Shown here in pieces: positions 18,628-25,937 of a DNA stretch of 49,317 bases. The position numbers and the translations under genes are program-made. This DNA comes from an uncultured Bacteroidales bacterium. Its GTDB lineage: Bacteria; Bacteroidota; Bacteroidia; Bacteroidales; Paludibacteraceae. The number at the start of each line of letters is the position of its first letter. The stretch's first letter is position 1. The notes under the pieces are model-generated. The model was not told where the DNA came from and made no database searches. It saw nothing but the letters and a program-made list of their open reading frames with translations. The stretch spans positions 23,357 through 72,673 of the forward strand of contig ONQO01000022.1 in the NCBI GenBank assembly GCA_900319995.1, in the 5' to 3' direction.

Positions 18628-21600
18628 AACGGTGGCTATTCATAGTATATGTTATCCTTTGCGCTCAGCTCGTCCGGGCGCAGAGTACGGAGGGAACGGA
18701 GTTCTGGATGACGTTCATGAACAACTGGAATGCACCCGTCGGAGATGAAGGATTGCTGCTCAAACTGATTGCTTCCTCCCGGCAGAATGTTACCATCACG
18801 GTCGCCAACCCTCAAACCGGATATTCCAATACGTTTGACGTCAAAGCCAACTCGATTGCAGAATTCATCGTGCCTCATGAGCAGGGTTATACAAATGATA
18901 TCTTATCCAAATCCAGGAGAGGTCTGCGCATAACGGCTACGGCACCCATATCACTCTTTGCCTCCAATTTCCACGAACACACCTATGATGCAACCATCGT
19001 TTTGCCCGTAACAGCATTGGGAACGGATTATATAGCACAGATGTATGAAAGTAATTACGGCGCCAAAGAAATCGCGGTTGTGGCGACGCAGGACAACACC
19101 TCGATTACCATTATCCCTCATGCACGTACCATGAACGGGCTGTCTCCGGGCGACACTTTCACGTTTACGCTCAATGTGGGAGAGACGTATTTGATGATGT
19201 CTTCGGATGAGAACGGAACTTTCTCCGGCACACAGGTACAATCCAACCATCCGGTGGCTGTGTTCGCGGGGCATCAATGCATCAATATTCCGGCTGACAA
19301 CAAAGCCTGTGACCATATCGTGGAGCAACAAATGCCGACGCCGATGTGGGGCAAACAGTTCGCTTTGACCAAGACCAAAGGGCAAAAGGGCGATATGGTC
19401 GTTGTGACTGCACGTGATAACAACACAGACCTCAAGATTAACGGCACCAAGGTGACAACACTCCAAGCTTTGCAGTCCTATGAGTTCCGTCTGACGGACA
19501 ACAGCGCCTTTGTCGAGACTTCAGGCCCCTCCGCCTGTTATCTGTATCTCGAAGGAGCTGAGCGCAATAATTATATAGGCGACCCCTCAAGCGTCCACAT
19601 ATCTCCGATTGAGCAACACGTCAGACAAATCACTTTTGCCACCTTCCAGACATCCGTCTCCCGTACGCATTATGTGAATGTTGTCACTACAATGGCCGGT
19701 GCGGAAACCATGACGCTGGACGGCAGAAACATCTCCGGCGAGTTCTCTGTTCTGACAGGCAACAACGCGTTCCGCTTTGCGCAGATAAACATATCACACG
19801 GCACCCATACTTTGCGGACTAATTCCGACGGCTTTACGGGGCATGTCTATGGTCTTGGAGACTGTGAGAGCTACGCCTATACGATGGGATCCGCTATCCG
19901 TCAACTGGACGGAAAGATACTGGTGGACGGGGAGCCGCGTTCCAATATGGTGTATGACGAGACGCGATGCTACAAAGTGCCGGTTACGTTCTCTCCGCAT
20001 GCCAATGTAGATTTCAACACCATTGAATGGGATTTCGGAGACGGACAGAAATCCACACAGAATACGGTCAGCCATACGTATGCCACTCCGGGAACGTACC
20101 ATGTGGAAATGCGTATTGCCGACGATGAAGGCAAAGACACGGCGCGGACGGTACTGACACTGATTGAGACACTGCGTGACACCGTATATGCCACTATTTG
20201 CGAAGGAGACCTATTCACTCTGGAGGGACAGACTTTCACGACGGAAGGCAAACATGAGGTCAAACTCAGTTCGGTTGGCGGTTGTGACAGTATCGTTACG
20301 GTCTGTCTGAGCGTCGGTAAGACCTATGTGACCAATGAGACGGCGTCTTTCCGAAAAGGTTCTTCGTACCATTGGCATAGCCGTTGGTTCCGTGAGGGAG
20401 GGGTCTTTCGCGACACTCTCCGCACGATTTACGGTTGCGACAGTATTTTTATTCTGACACTGACAGAAGAGGAAGCGACAATCGAGATGACGGACACTAT
20501 CTGTTGGCAACCTACCTATTCCTTCCGTGGTTACGAATATGCCTTGCCACCCATAGACGAGTACAAGGATATGGAATATGTGGACTACGTGCTTGAATAC
20601 TTTGACAAAGATGAGTGTGAGCATTATATCATAGACCTTGCCGTGGTACCGAAAGAGAGCGGGGCATATGAACTATGGGCAGAGATACAGGGCGGAGAGA
20701 CCTATGATTTCTTCGGCGAGACACTTTCTCAGGCTGGCGTCTATACCAAGACGGTCGAGAGTGCCTGCCAATGCGTACAGGAATACACCTTGCACCTCTC
20801 CGTCCATTCCTTCCCGATAGACAAATCCAGTGCCGCACTGTGTCATGAAGACAGTTATACTTTCGGTGACAAGCAATATACGGAACCGGGAGTGTATCGC
20901 GATACCCTGATGTCTGAAACAGGCATAGACGCCATTCGCGAACTGACCCTTTCGGACAGCCGCACTGCCTACGAAATGAACATTGACAATGTCTCCTCGT
21001 ATGATTTCAACGGGCATTTGCTAACCGATCCGGGTACCTATTATGACACGATTGTCAATGCCGCCGGTTGTGACAGTGTCATCACGCTGCATTTCATGCC
21101 GCAATTAGTGATAGAAACGGAAGTGCAGGTGGGAGATTTGTGTGAAGGTGCCGGTGTCCTGGATGTCTATTTCTCTAAGTTCGAACCCATTCAACAGGTA
21201 CGTTTCCGCTTTGATGACAAGGGACATGCTGCGGGGCTGCAAGACACCCTTGTGCCGATGAGCACGGACGGTATCATTTCATTGCCTATTGAAGCGTCTT
21301 CCGGCATATATGGAGTGGATATGGATCTGATGGTCCATGAAACAACGGTAGGAACTCTTCATGCTATCATTACGGTTCTCTTTCCGTCTGCCGTCATGGA
21401 GCAGGTTTGGAATGACGTGATAGCCGTGCTAACACATGACTATAACGGCGGATACGATTTTACAGCGTTCCAGTGGTACGAAAATGGAGAACCTTTGTCC
21501 GGCGAAACGCGTTCCTATTTGTACCGGCCGCTGATAATAGGCGGTGAGTATAGTGCATTGCTTACCGAGAAAGACGGTACGCAACTCATGACCTGTCCGC

Positions 21601-21851
21601 TTACTGCGAAGCAGCAAACGGAACTATCGCTCTATCCGACGGTAGCCACACCGCGTCAGCAGATACACTGCTATATATCCGAACCGGCGGAAATGACATT
21701 GTATGACACTATGGGAAGACAGGTGAAACAGGTAGATTTGGAGTCCGGAGAAAATCTTTTTGAAGCTCCGGTAACGGCAGGAATGTACACCGTGCAGATA
21801 CGTTACAGAAAAGCCGGTACAGCCAAAACCGATAAACTGATAGTGCAATGA
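18624..21851 (+). CDS. T9SS-exported protein with IgGFc-binding-like N-terminus and PKD domain
   Basis: The 1075-residue product has a signal peptide (MKRWLFIVYVILCAQLVRAQ). Residues about 21-420 resemble the IgGFc-binding N-terminal domain family: TEFWMTFMNN, then LPVTALGTDYIAQ, then FAGHQCINIPADNKACDH and EQQMPTPMWGKQFA. A PKD domain follows near residues 450-515 (WDFGDGQKST ... HTYATPGTYHV). Next come several repeats containing GCDS (for example GGCDSIVT, GCDSIFILTL, GCDSVITLHF), typical of large Bacteroidales surface proteins. The last 80 residues (SLYPTVATP, LYDTMGRQV, TAGMYTVQI, KLIVQ) form a clear T9SS type A sorting tail. It is therefore expected on the cell surface; binding to host or matrix glycoprotein is inference from the domain name only. 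It is translationally coupled to the FISUMP gene upstream. Confidence 0.85.
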   Translation: MKRWLFIVYVILCAQLVRAQSTEGTEFWMTFMNNWNAPVGDEGLLLKLIASSRQNVTITVANPQTGYSNTFDVKANSIAEFIVPHEQGYTNDILSKSRRGLRITATAPISLFASNFHEHTYDATIVLPVTALGTDYIAQMYESNYGAKEIAVVATQDNTSITIIPHARTMNGLSPGDTFTFTLNVGETYLMMSSDENGTFSGTQVQSNHPVAVFAGHQCINIPADNKACDHIVEQQMPTPMWGKQFALTKTKGQKGDMVVVTARDNNTDLKINGTKVTTLQALQSYEFRLTDNSAFVETSGPSACYLYLEGAERNNYIGDPSSVHISPIEQHVRQITFATFQTSVSRTHYVNVVTTMAGAETMTLDGRNISGEFSVLTGNNAFRFAQINISHGTHTLRTNSDGFTGHVYGLGDCESYAYTMGSAIRQLDGKILVDGEPRSNMVYDETRCYKVPVTFSPHANVDFNTIEWDFGDGQKSTQNTVSHTYATPGTYHVEMRIADDEGKDTARTVLTLIETLRDTVYATICEGDLFTLEGQTFTTEGKHEVKLSSVGGCDSIVTVCLSVGKTYVTNETASFRKGSSYHWHSRWFREGGVFRDTLRTIYGCDSIFILTLTEEEATIEMTDTICWQPTYSFRGYEYALPPIDEYKDMEYVDYVLEYFDKDECEHYIIDLAVVPKESGAYELWAEIQGGETYDFFGETLSQAGVYTKTVESACQCVQEYTLHLSVHSFPIDKSSAALCHEDSYTFGDKQYTEPGVYRDTLMSETGIDAIRELTLSDSRTAYEMNIDNVSSYDFNGHLLTDPGTYYDTIVNAAGCDSVITLHFMPQLVIETEVQVGDLCEGAGVLDVYFSKFEPIQQVRFRFDDKGHAAGLQDTLVPMSTDGIISLPIEASSGIYGVDMDLMVHETTVGTLHAIITVLFPSAVMEQVWNDVIAVLTHDYNGGYDFTAFQWYENGEPLSGETRSYLYRPLIIGGEYSALLTEKDGTQLMTCPLTAKQQTELSLYPTVATPRQQIHCYISEPAEMTLYDTMGRQVKQVDLESGENLFEAPVTAGMYTVQIRYRKAGTAKTDKLIVQ

Positions 21852-21993
21852 GGCAGACAAAGACGGCTGTTCCATATGAGAAATCATCTGGCGGAGCACC
21901 GTTCTCGTTCTGTTCCAATTCTTCTTTAACGCGAATGACACCACGGCTCTGACAGTTGACTAAACCGAGGACTTTCATAGACTCTGATACAAA
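21852..21993 (-). other. Short coding-like stretch on the - strand, unidentified
   Basis: Between the PKD gene and a family A repeat, the - strand reads FVSESMKVLGLVNCQSRG, then VIRVKEELEQNENGAPPDD and FSYGTAVFVCLI before running into the complement of the preceding gene. The composition looks protein-like rather than random, but I cannot name a family and there is no complete gene. It may be a fragment of a lost gene or chance. Confidence 0.25.
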
Positions 21994-22014
21994 TTCTCAA
22001 TTCTCAATTCTCAA
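21994..22014 (-). repeat. Family A heptamer array, three units
   Basis: Three perfect TTCTCAA units on the + strand, the reverse complement of the ATTGAGA family. They sit in the gap between the PKD gene and the fumarase promoter. The rest of that gap (22015-22167) shows nothing I can support. Confidence 0.85.
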
Positions 22015-22167
22015 TTGAATAAATTCGCATAATTTGCCGCTTAATAATTGTGCCCAAAAACAGTTTTGTCCATTGTCTCGACTATCCCCTTCGTCCCACG
22101 GTGTCCTGTGTTCGCGTCATACGTGCGCGAATAATAATTTTCGTCCCTTTTGTTCCTTTGTGAACGC

Positions 22168-22284
22168 AATCCGTTTAATTTGTTTAATCTGCGGACAAAA
22201 AAAATTCCTTCAATTTGTTTATTTTGCTGATAAAAACCACAAAATATTTGCATATATGCAAAAAAAGTTGTACCTTTGCAGCGG
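22168..22284 (+). repeat. Duplicated promoter module, copy 1 (before fumarase)
   Basis: About 117 bp that is nearly identical by eye to 39931-40050 before the rubrerythrin gene. Both copies start with AATCCGTTTAATTTG, end at the -7 box TACCTTTGCAG, and hold two imperfect direct repeats around AATTTGTTTA followed by TCTGCGGA or TTTGCTGA. The conservation extends well upstream of the core promoter, which suggests a shared regulator site or a mobile promoter-bearing repeat. Confidence 0.8.
22247..22278 (+). promoter_or_regulatory. Bacteroides-type promoter for the fumarase unit
   Basis: TTTG at 22247-22250 and TACCTTTG at 22271-22278 with a 20-bp spacer. The start codon is about 80 bp downstream. 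No other such promoter was seen before rlmN, so this one may drive the whole 22360-30573 set. Confidence 0.85.
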
Positions 22285-22359
22285 ATTTGTGCGCTTATAC
22301 GCACGAGCAAACGGATTCGTATATTAATATAAGGAAAGAAAAGCAAAATAAATACCAAA

Positions 22360-23367
22360 ATGGCAAATTTCAAGTATGCACCGATGTTTCAACTCGGAAA
22401 AGATGAAACAGAGTACTATCTGCTGACCAAGGACTATGTCTCCGTCAGCGAGTTTGAAGGACATGAGATTTTAAAAGTCCAACCCGAGGCGTTAACCCTC
22501 ATGGCGCAACAAGCCTTCCATGACGTCAGCTTCATGCTTCGCCGCTCGCACAACGAGCAAGTAGCGAAGATACTGCGTGACCCCGAGGCTTCCGCGAACG
22601 ATAAATATGTAGCCCTTACTTTCCTTCGCAATGCAGAGGTGGCGTGCAAAGGACAACTTCCGCTATGCCAGGACACCGGTACCGCCATTATTCACGGCGA
22701 GAAAGGACAGGAGGTCTGGACCGGTTTTTGTGACGAAGAGGCACTCAGCAAAGGTGTTTTCAATACCTATACGGAGTGCAACCTGCGTTATTCGCAGAAC
22801 GCCCCTCTCAACATGTACGACGAGGTGAATACCAAGTGTAACCTGCCGGCGCAGATTGACTTGGAGGCGACGGAGGGTAATGAGTACCGTTTCCTCTGTG
22901 TGACCAAAGGCGGCGGTAGCGCCAACAAGACCTACCTCTATCAGGAGACCAAGGCCCGTATCCAAAACCCCGGTACGCTCATCCCCTTCCTTGTGGAGAA
23001 AATGAAATCCCTCGGCACCGCTGCTTGTCCGCCGTATCATATCGCTATCGTCATCGGCGGTACGAGCGCGGAGAAGAACCTGCTCACCGTCAAATTGGCG
23101 AGCACCCATTATTACGACTCGCTGCCGACCTCCGGAGACGAGACCGGACGTGCTTTCCGCGATATCGAACTGGAGAAACAACTCCTACAAGAGGCGTACA
23201 AGATTGGTTTGGGCGCACAATTCCGGACCGAAACATCAAATGTAAGATTAACAAAGACGGTATATGGATTGAGAAACTGGATAATAACCCCTCTTCGCTT
23301 ATTCCCGAAGAGCTGCGTCAAGCCGGCGAAGGAGATGCCGTACGGATTGACCTCAACCAGCCGATGA
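22360..23367 (+). pseudogene. Class I fumarate hydratase, N-terminal fragment (frameshifted)
   Basis: Residues 1-288 match the class I (iron-sulfur) fumarase of Bacteroidales, the enzyme that interconverts fumarate and malate in the succinate-forming pathway. Two of the three [4Fe-4S] ligands are visible: C103 in [11 protein letters not shown] and C223 in [11 protein letters not shown]. After GLGAQF (ending at 23223) the frame leaves the family and runs to a chance stop. The family normally continues with about 31 residues that contain the motif CPVG and the third Cys ligand; these are missing and the match resumes at DRNIK in another frame. The net loss is about 91 bp compared with remembered relatives. 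As written the locus cannot make an active fumarase. It could be true decay, or a deletion made in assembly. Confidence 0.85.
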
Positions 23368-23912
23368 AAGATGTATGTGCTATTCTGACCAACTATCCGA
23401 TAGGCACTCGTCTGAGCCTTAACGGTACGATTATCGTCGGCAGAGACATCGCCCATGCAAAAATCAAAGCACGTCTCGATGCCGGAGAACCCATGCCGGA
23501 GTACCTCAAGAACCATCCTATCTACTATGCCGGTCCGGCGAAAACACCGGCAGGCATGGCTTGCGGCTCAATGGGACCGACCACTGCCGGACGTATGGAC
23601 CCCTATGTGGATGAGTTCCAAGAGCACGGAGGATCACTGATCATGCTCGCCAAAGGAAACCGATCCATTGACGTCACCAACGCTTGTCAGAAACACGGAG
23701 GATTCTATCTCGGCTCTATCGGTGGACCGGCGGCTATTTTGGCACAGAACAACATCAAGTCCATCGAATGTGTCGAGTACCCCGAACTCGGAATGGAGGC
23801 GATATGGAAAATAGAAGTGGAGAACTTCCCCGCTTTCATCCTTGTCGATGACAAAGGAAACGACTTCTTCAAACAACTGAAACCGTGCAGCGGTTGTACT
23901 ATTTTGTCGTAA
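23226..23912 (+). pseudogene. Class I fumarate hydratase, C-terminal fragment (frameshifted)
   Basis: From [18 protein letters not shown] to the C-terminus this frame follows class I fumarase closely, including [44 protein letters not shown] and [12 protein letters not shown]. The natural upstream partner is the fragment ending at 23223, in a different frame. An independent product could only start at an internal codon such as ATG 23364. The sequence is otherwise well kept, with no further stops, so the break is recent or artefactual. The stop codon lies in an 8-mer repeat. Confidence 0.8.
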
Positions 23913-23941
23913 TAACGTTATAACGTAATAACGTAATAACG
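23910..23941 (+). repeat. 8-mer tandem repeat TAATAACG (4 units)
   Basis: Units TAATAACG, TTATAACG, TAATAACG and TAATAACG fill nearly the whole gap between fumarase and the M23 gene. The first three bases are the fumarase stop codon. Confidence 0.85.
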
Positions 23942-23947
23942 AACAAG

Positions 23948-24760
23948 ATGGCTACCAGAAGACGCAAATACAGATTGGCAATGCTGGATGACACCACGCT
24001 GCGCGAGGTGTTCCATTTCCGGGTAAGTACGTTGGGCGCGATAAGCGTCCTGACCTTGGCGTTCGTGCTCATCATTGTGTCGCTGTCGTTGCTGATTGTC
24101 TATACGCCTATTCGTAATATACTCCCCGGATACAGTGCCAGTCTGCGCCAACAACTGATTGACGAATCCGCACGGATTGACTCGCTGCAATCGAATTTGC
24201 TGTTACAACGCCAATATCTGGAAATAGTCAAGCAGGTGGCAGCAGGCGATATACCTATTGATAGTCTGACCAATACCGACTCGCTGCAACTCGTTGAACG
24301 CACACAGATTCTGGAACAGCGGAACAGCGAAGTAACGGAAACGTTTATTGCCCAATACGAGCAGAAAGAACGTGACCGTTTGATGCTTTTTGACAACACG
24401 GCAACGCAGACTAGGAGACACCTCTATCGACCTGTCAGAGGAACGGTTATCCAATCGGTTAATCCCAACATGCAGCAATTCGGAGTCTCTGTCCGCACAG
24501 CTACCAACGAGAACGTAATGGCTACTACGCGTGGCACCATCGTTGCAGCGGAAAGAATGGCGGACAATACCTTCACCGTGGTACTGCAGAACGGTTCATT
24601 AACGGCCGTGTACCGTCATCTGCCCAAACTGATGAAGACACAAGGCATACAGGTCGAGAAAGGAGAGGTTATCGGCGTGACCGACGGAGAGCACAATCTG
24701 GTCTTCGAACTCTGGGACGCAGGACAATGGATCAATCCCGAGGAAGTAATTGTTTGGTAA
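23948..24760 (+). CDS. Membrane-anchored M23/LytM-like protein, probably catalytically inactive
   Basis: The 270-residue product has a basic N-terminus, one transmembrane helix (about residues 32-55) and a polar, Gln-rich, probably coiled-coil stretch (about 65-150). A LytM/M23-type domain ends it: VYRHLP, the Gly turn KGEVIGVTDG, and FELWDAGQWINPEEV. In active M23 enzymes zinc is held by a His/Asp pair near the start of the domain and by an HLHFE-type motif. Here the latter reads HNLVFE and the first pair is replaced (FGVSVRTATNENV), so hydrolysis is unlikely. By analogy with EnvC/NlpD it may regulate a cell-wall amidase or act as a scaffold; that is inference. It precedes dxr and rseP. Confidence 0.75.
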   Translation: MATRRRKYRLAMLDDTTLREVFHFRVSTLGAISVLTLAFVLIIVSLSLLIVYTPIRNILPGYSASLRQQLIDESARIDSLQSNLLLQRQYLEIVKQVAAGDIPIDSLTNTDSLQLVERTQILEQRNSEVTETFIAQYEQKERDRLMLFDNTATQTRRHLYRPVRGTVIQSVNPNMQQFGVSVRTATNENVMATTRGTIVAAERMADNTFTVVLQNGSLTAVYRHLPKLMKTQGIQVEKGEVIGVTDGEHNLVFELWDAGQWINPEEVIVW

Positions 24761-24782
24761 GTAAGAATCAACTCAATTAGAA

Positions 24783-25880
24783 TTGAAAACGAAAAATCTT
24801 TGCATATTAGGATCCACGGGCTCTATTGGTGCACAAACACTGGATGTCGTACGGGCTTATCCTGACCACTATAGTGTCTATGCTATCTGTGCTAACCGCA
24901 GTATAGACAAATTGGTGGAACAGGCACTGGAGTTCCGCCCCGAAGTGGTTTGCATCGCCGACGAGAGCCTGTATGAACCTCTGAAAGAGAAGTTTTCCTC
25001 CATCGGCTCTATACAACCTCCCAAAATATGGGCGGGAACTGACGCGATAGCCGAAGTGGTAACCCTACCCTCCATTGATGTGGTGGTAGCGGCGATGGTG
25101 GGATATGCAGGTTTACGTCCAACGATAGAAGCCATCAAAGCAGGCAAAACCATCGCGCTCGCGAACAAGGAAACACTCGTCGTCGCCGGTGAAATCATAT
25201 GTGACTTGGCGCTCACGCACCATACGCCCATACTACCCGTGGACAGCGAACATAGCGCTATCTTTCAGAGCCTTGTAGGCGAAGAACGCAATGAGATAGA
25301 GAAAATCCTTCTTACCGCCAGCGGAGGACCTTTCCGCACCTTCTCTCTCGAACAGATGAAAGCCGTCACCGCCAACGACGCACTAAAACATCCCAATTGG
25401 GACATGGGCGCCAAGATAACCATCGACTCCGCCTCGATGATGAATAAGGGATTCGAGGTCATCGAAGCCAAATGGCTCTTCGGGGTGCCCGTGGAGAAGA
25501 TACAGGTACTAGTCCATCCGCAGTCAATAGTTCACTCTGCTGTGCAATTTAAGGACGGAGCTATCAAAGCACAACTCGGAGCCCCGGATATGAGACTCCC
25601 CATCCAGTACGCGCTCTCTTTCCCCAATCGGCTTGACAGTGATTTTCCTCGCGCTGACTTGATCGCGTTGAAGAACCTTACCTTCGAGCAACCAGACATG
25701 GAACGGTTCCCCAATCTTGGCTTGGCGTATGAAGCAATGAGAAAAGGTGGTAATATCCCCTGTGTACTCAATGCGGCTAACGAAGTGGTCAACCTCGCTT
25801 TCCGACAAGGACGGTGCGGTTTCCTACAAATGAGCGACATCGATTTTCGCTTGTCGAAAATAATCGTTCGAACGAAGTGA
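24783..25880 (+). CDS. dxr: 1-deoxy-D-xylulose 5-phosphate reductoisomerase, C-terminus shortened
   Basis: This enzyme makes 2-C-methyl-D-erythritol 4-phosphate from DXP with NADPH, the second step of MEP isoprenoid synthesis. Clear signs are the nucleotide-binding start LGSTGSIGAQTLDVV, ALANKETLVVAGE, PVDSEHSAIFQ, LTASGGPFR, KHPNWDMGAKITIDSA, MMNKGFEVIEA and HPQSIVHS. The start is TTG within AATTGAAAAC; no ATG gives the conserved MKxKNLCILG start. The product is 365 residues, whereas relatives have about 385-400. After GFLQMSD the expected helical tail is replaced by 13 unrelated residues (about IDFRLSKIIVRTK), and a family B heptamer array begins 7 bp past the stop. Whether the shortened protein works is uncertain. 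Confidence 0.9.
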   Translation: MKTKNLCILGSTGSIGAQTLDVVRAYPDHYSVYAICANRSIDKLVEQALEFRPEVVCIADESLYEPLKEKFSSIGSIQPPKIWAGTDAIAEVVTLPSIDVVVAAMVGYAGLRPTIEAIKAGKTIALANKETLVVAGEIICDLALTHHTPILPVDSEHSAIFQSLVGEERNEIEKILLTASGGPFRTFSLEQMKAVTANDALKHPNWDMGAKITIDSASMMNKGFEVIEAKWLFGVPVEKIQVLVHPQSIVHSAVQFKDGAIKAQLGAPDMRLPIQYALSFPNRLDSDFPRADLIALKNLTFEQPDMERFPNLGLAYEAMRKGGNIPCVLNAANEVVNLAFRQGRCGFLQMSDIDFRLSKIIVRTK

Positions 25881-25886
25881 GATAAG

Positions 25887-25935
25887 AAATGACAAATGAC
25901 AAATGACAAATGTCAAATAACAAATGACAAATAAC
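25887..25935 (+). repeat. Family B heptamer array (7 units) between dxr and rseP
   Basis: AAATGAC x3, AAATGTC, AAATAAC, AAATGAC and AAATAAC occupy almost all of the 57-bp gap and end two bases before the rseP ATG, covering the place where a ribosome would load. Several units contain ATGA. Confidence 0.95.
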
Positions 25936-25937
25936 TT

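Noticed and set aside
22034..22406. Small open frames before fumarase
   Set aside because: They cover the duplicated promoter module and leader; there is no sign of selection for coding.
23025..23225. The stretch of the second fumarase frame before DRNIK as coding sequence
   Set aside because: It overlaps the correct N-terminal frame and its residues do not resemble fumarase; only the part from 23226 on does.
22360..23912. Programmed frameshift in fumarase
   Set aside because: No slippery heptamer is visible at the junction, and about 31 conserved residues are missing, so a ribosomal shift could not restore the enzyme.
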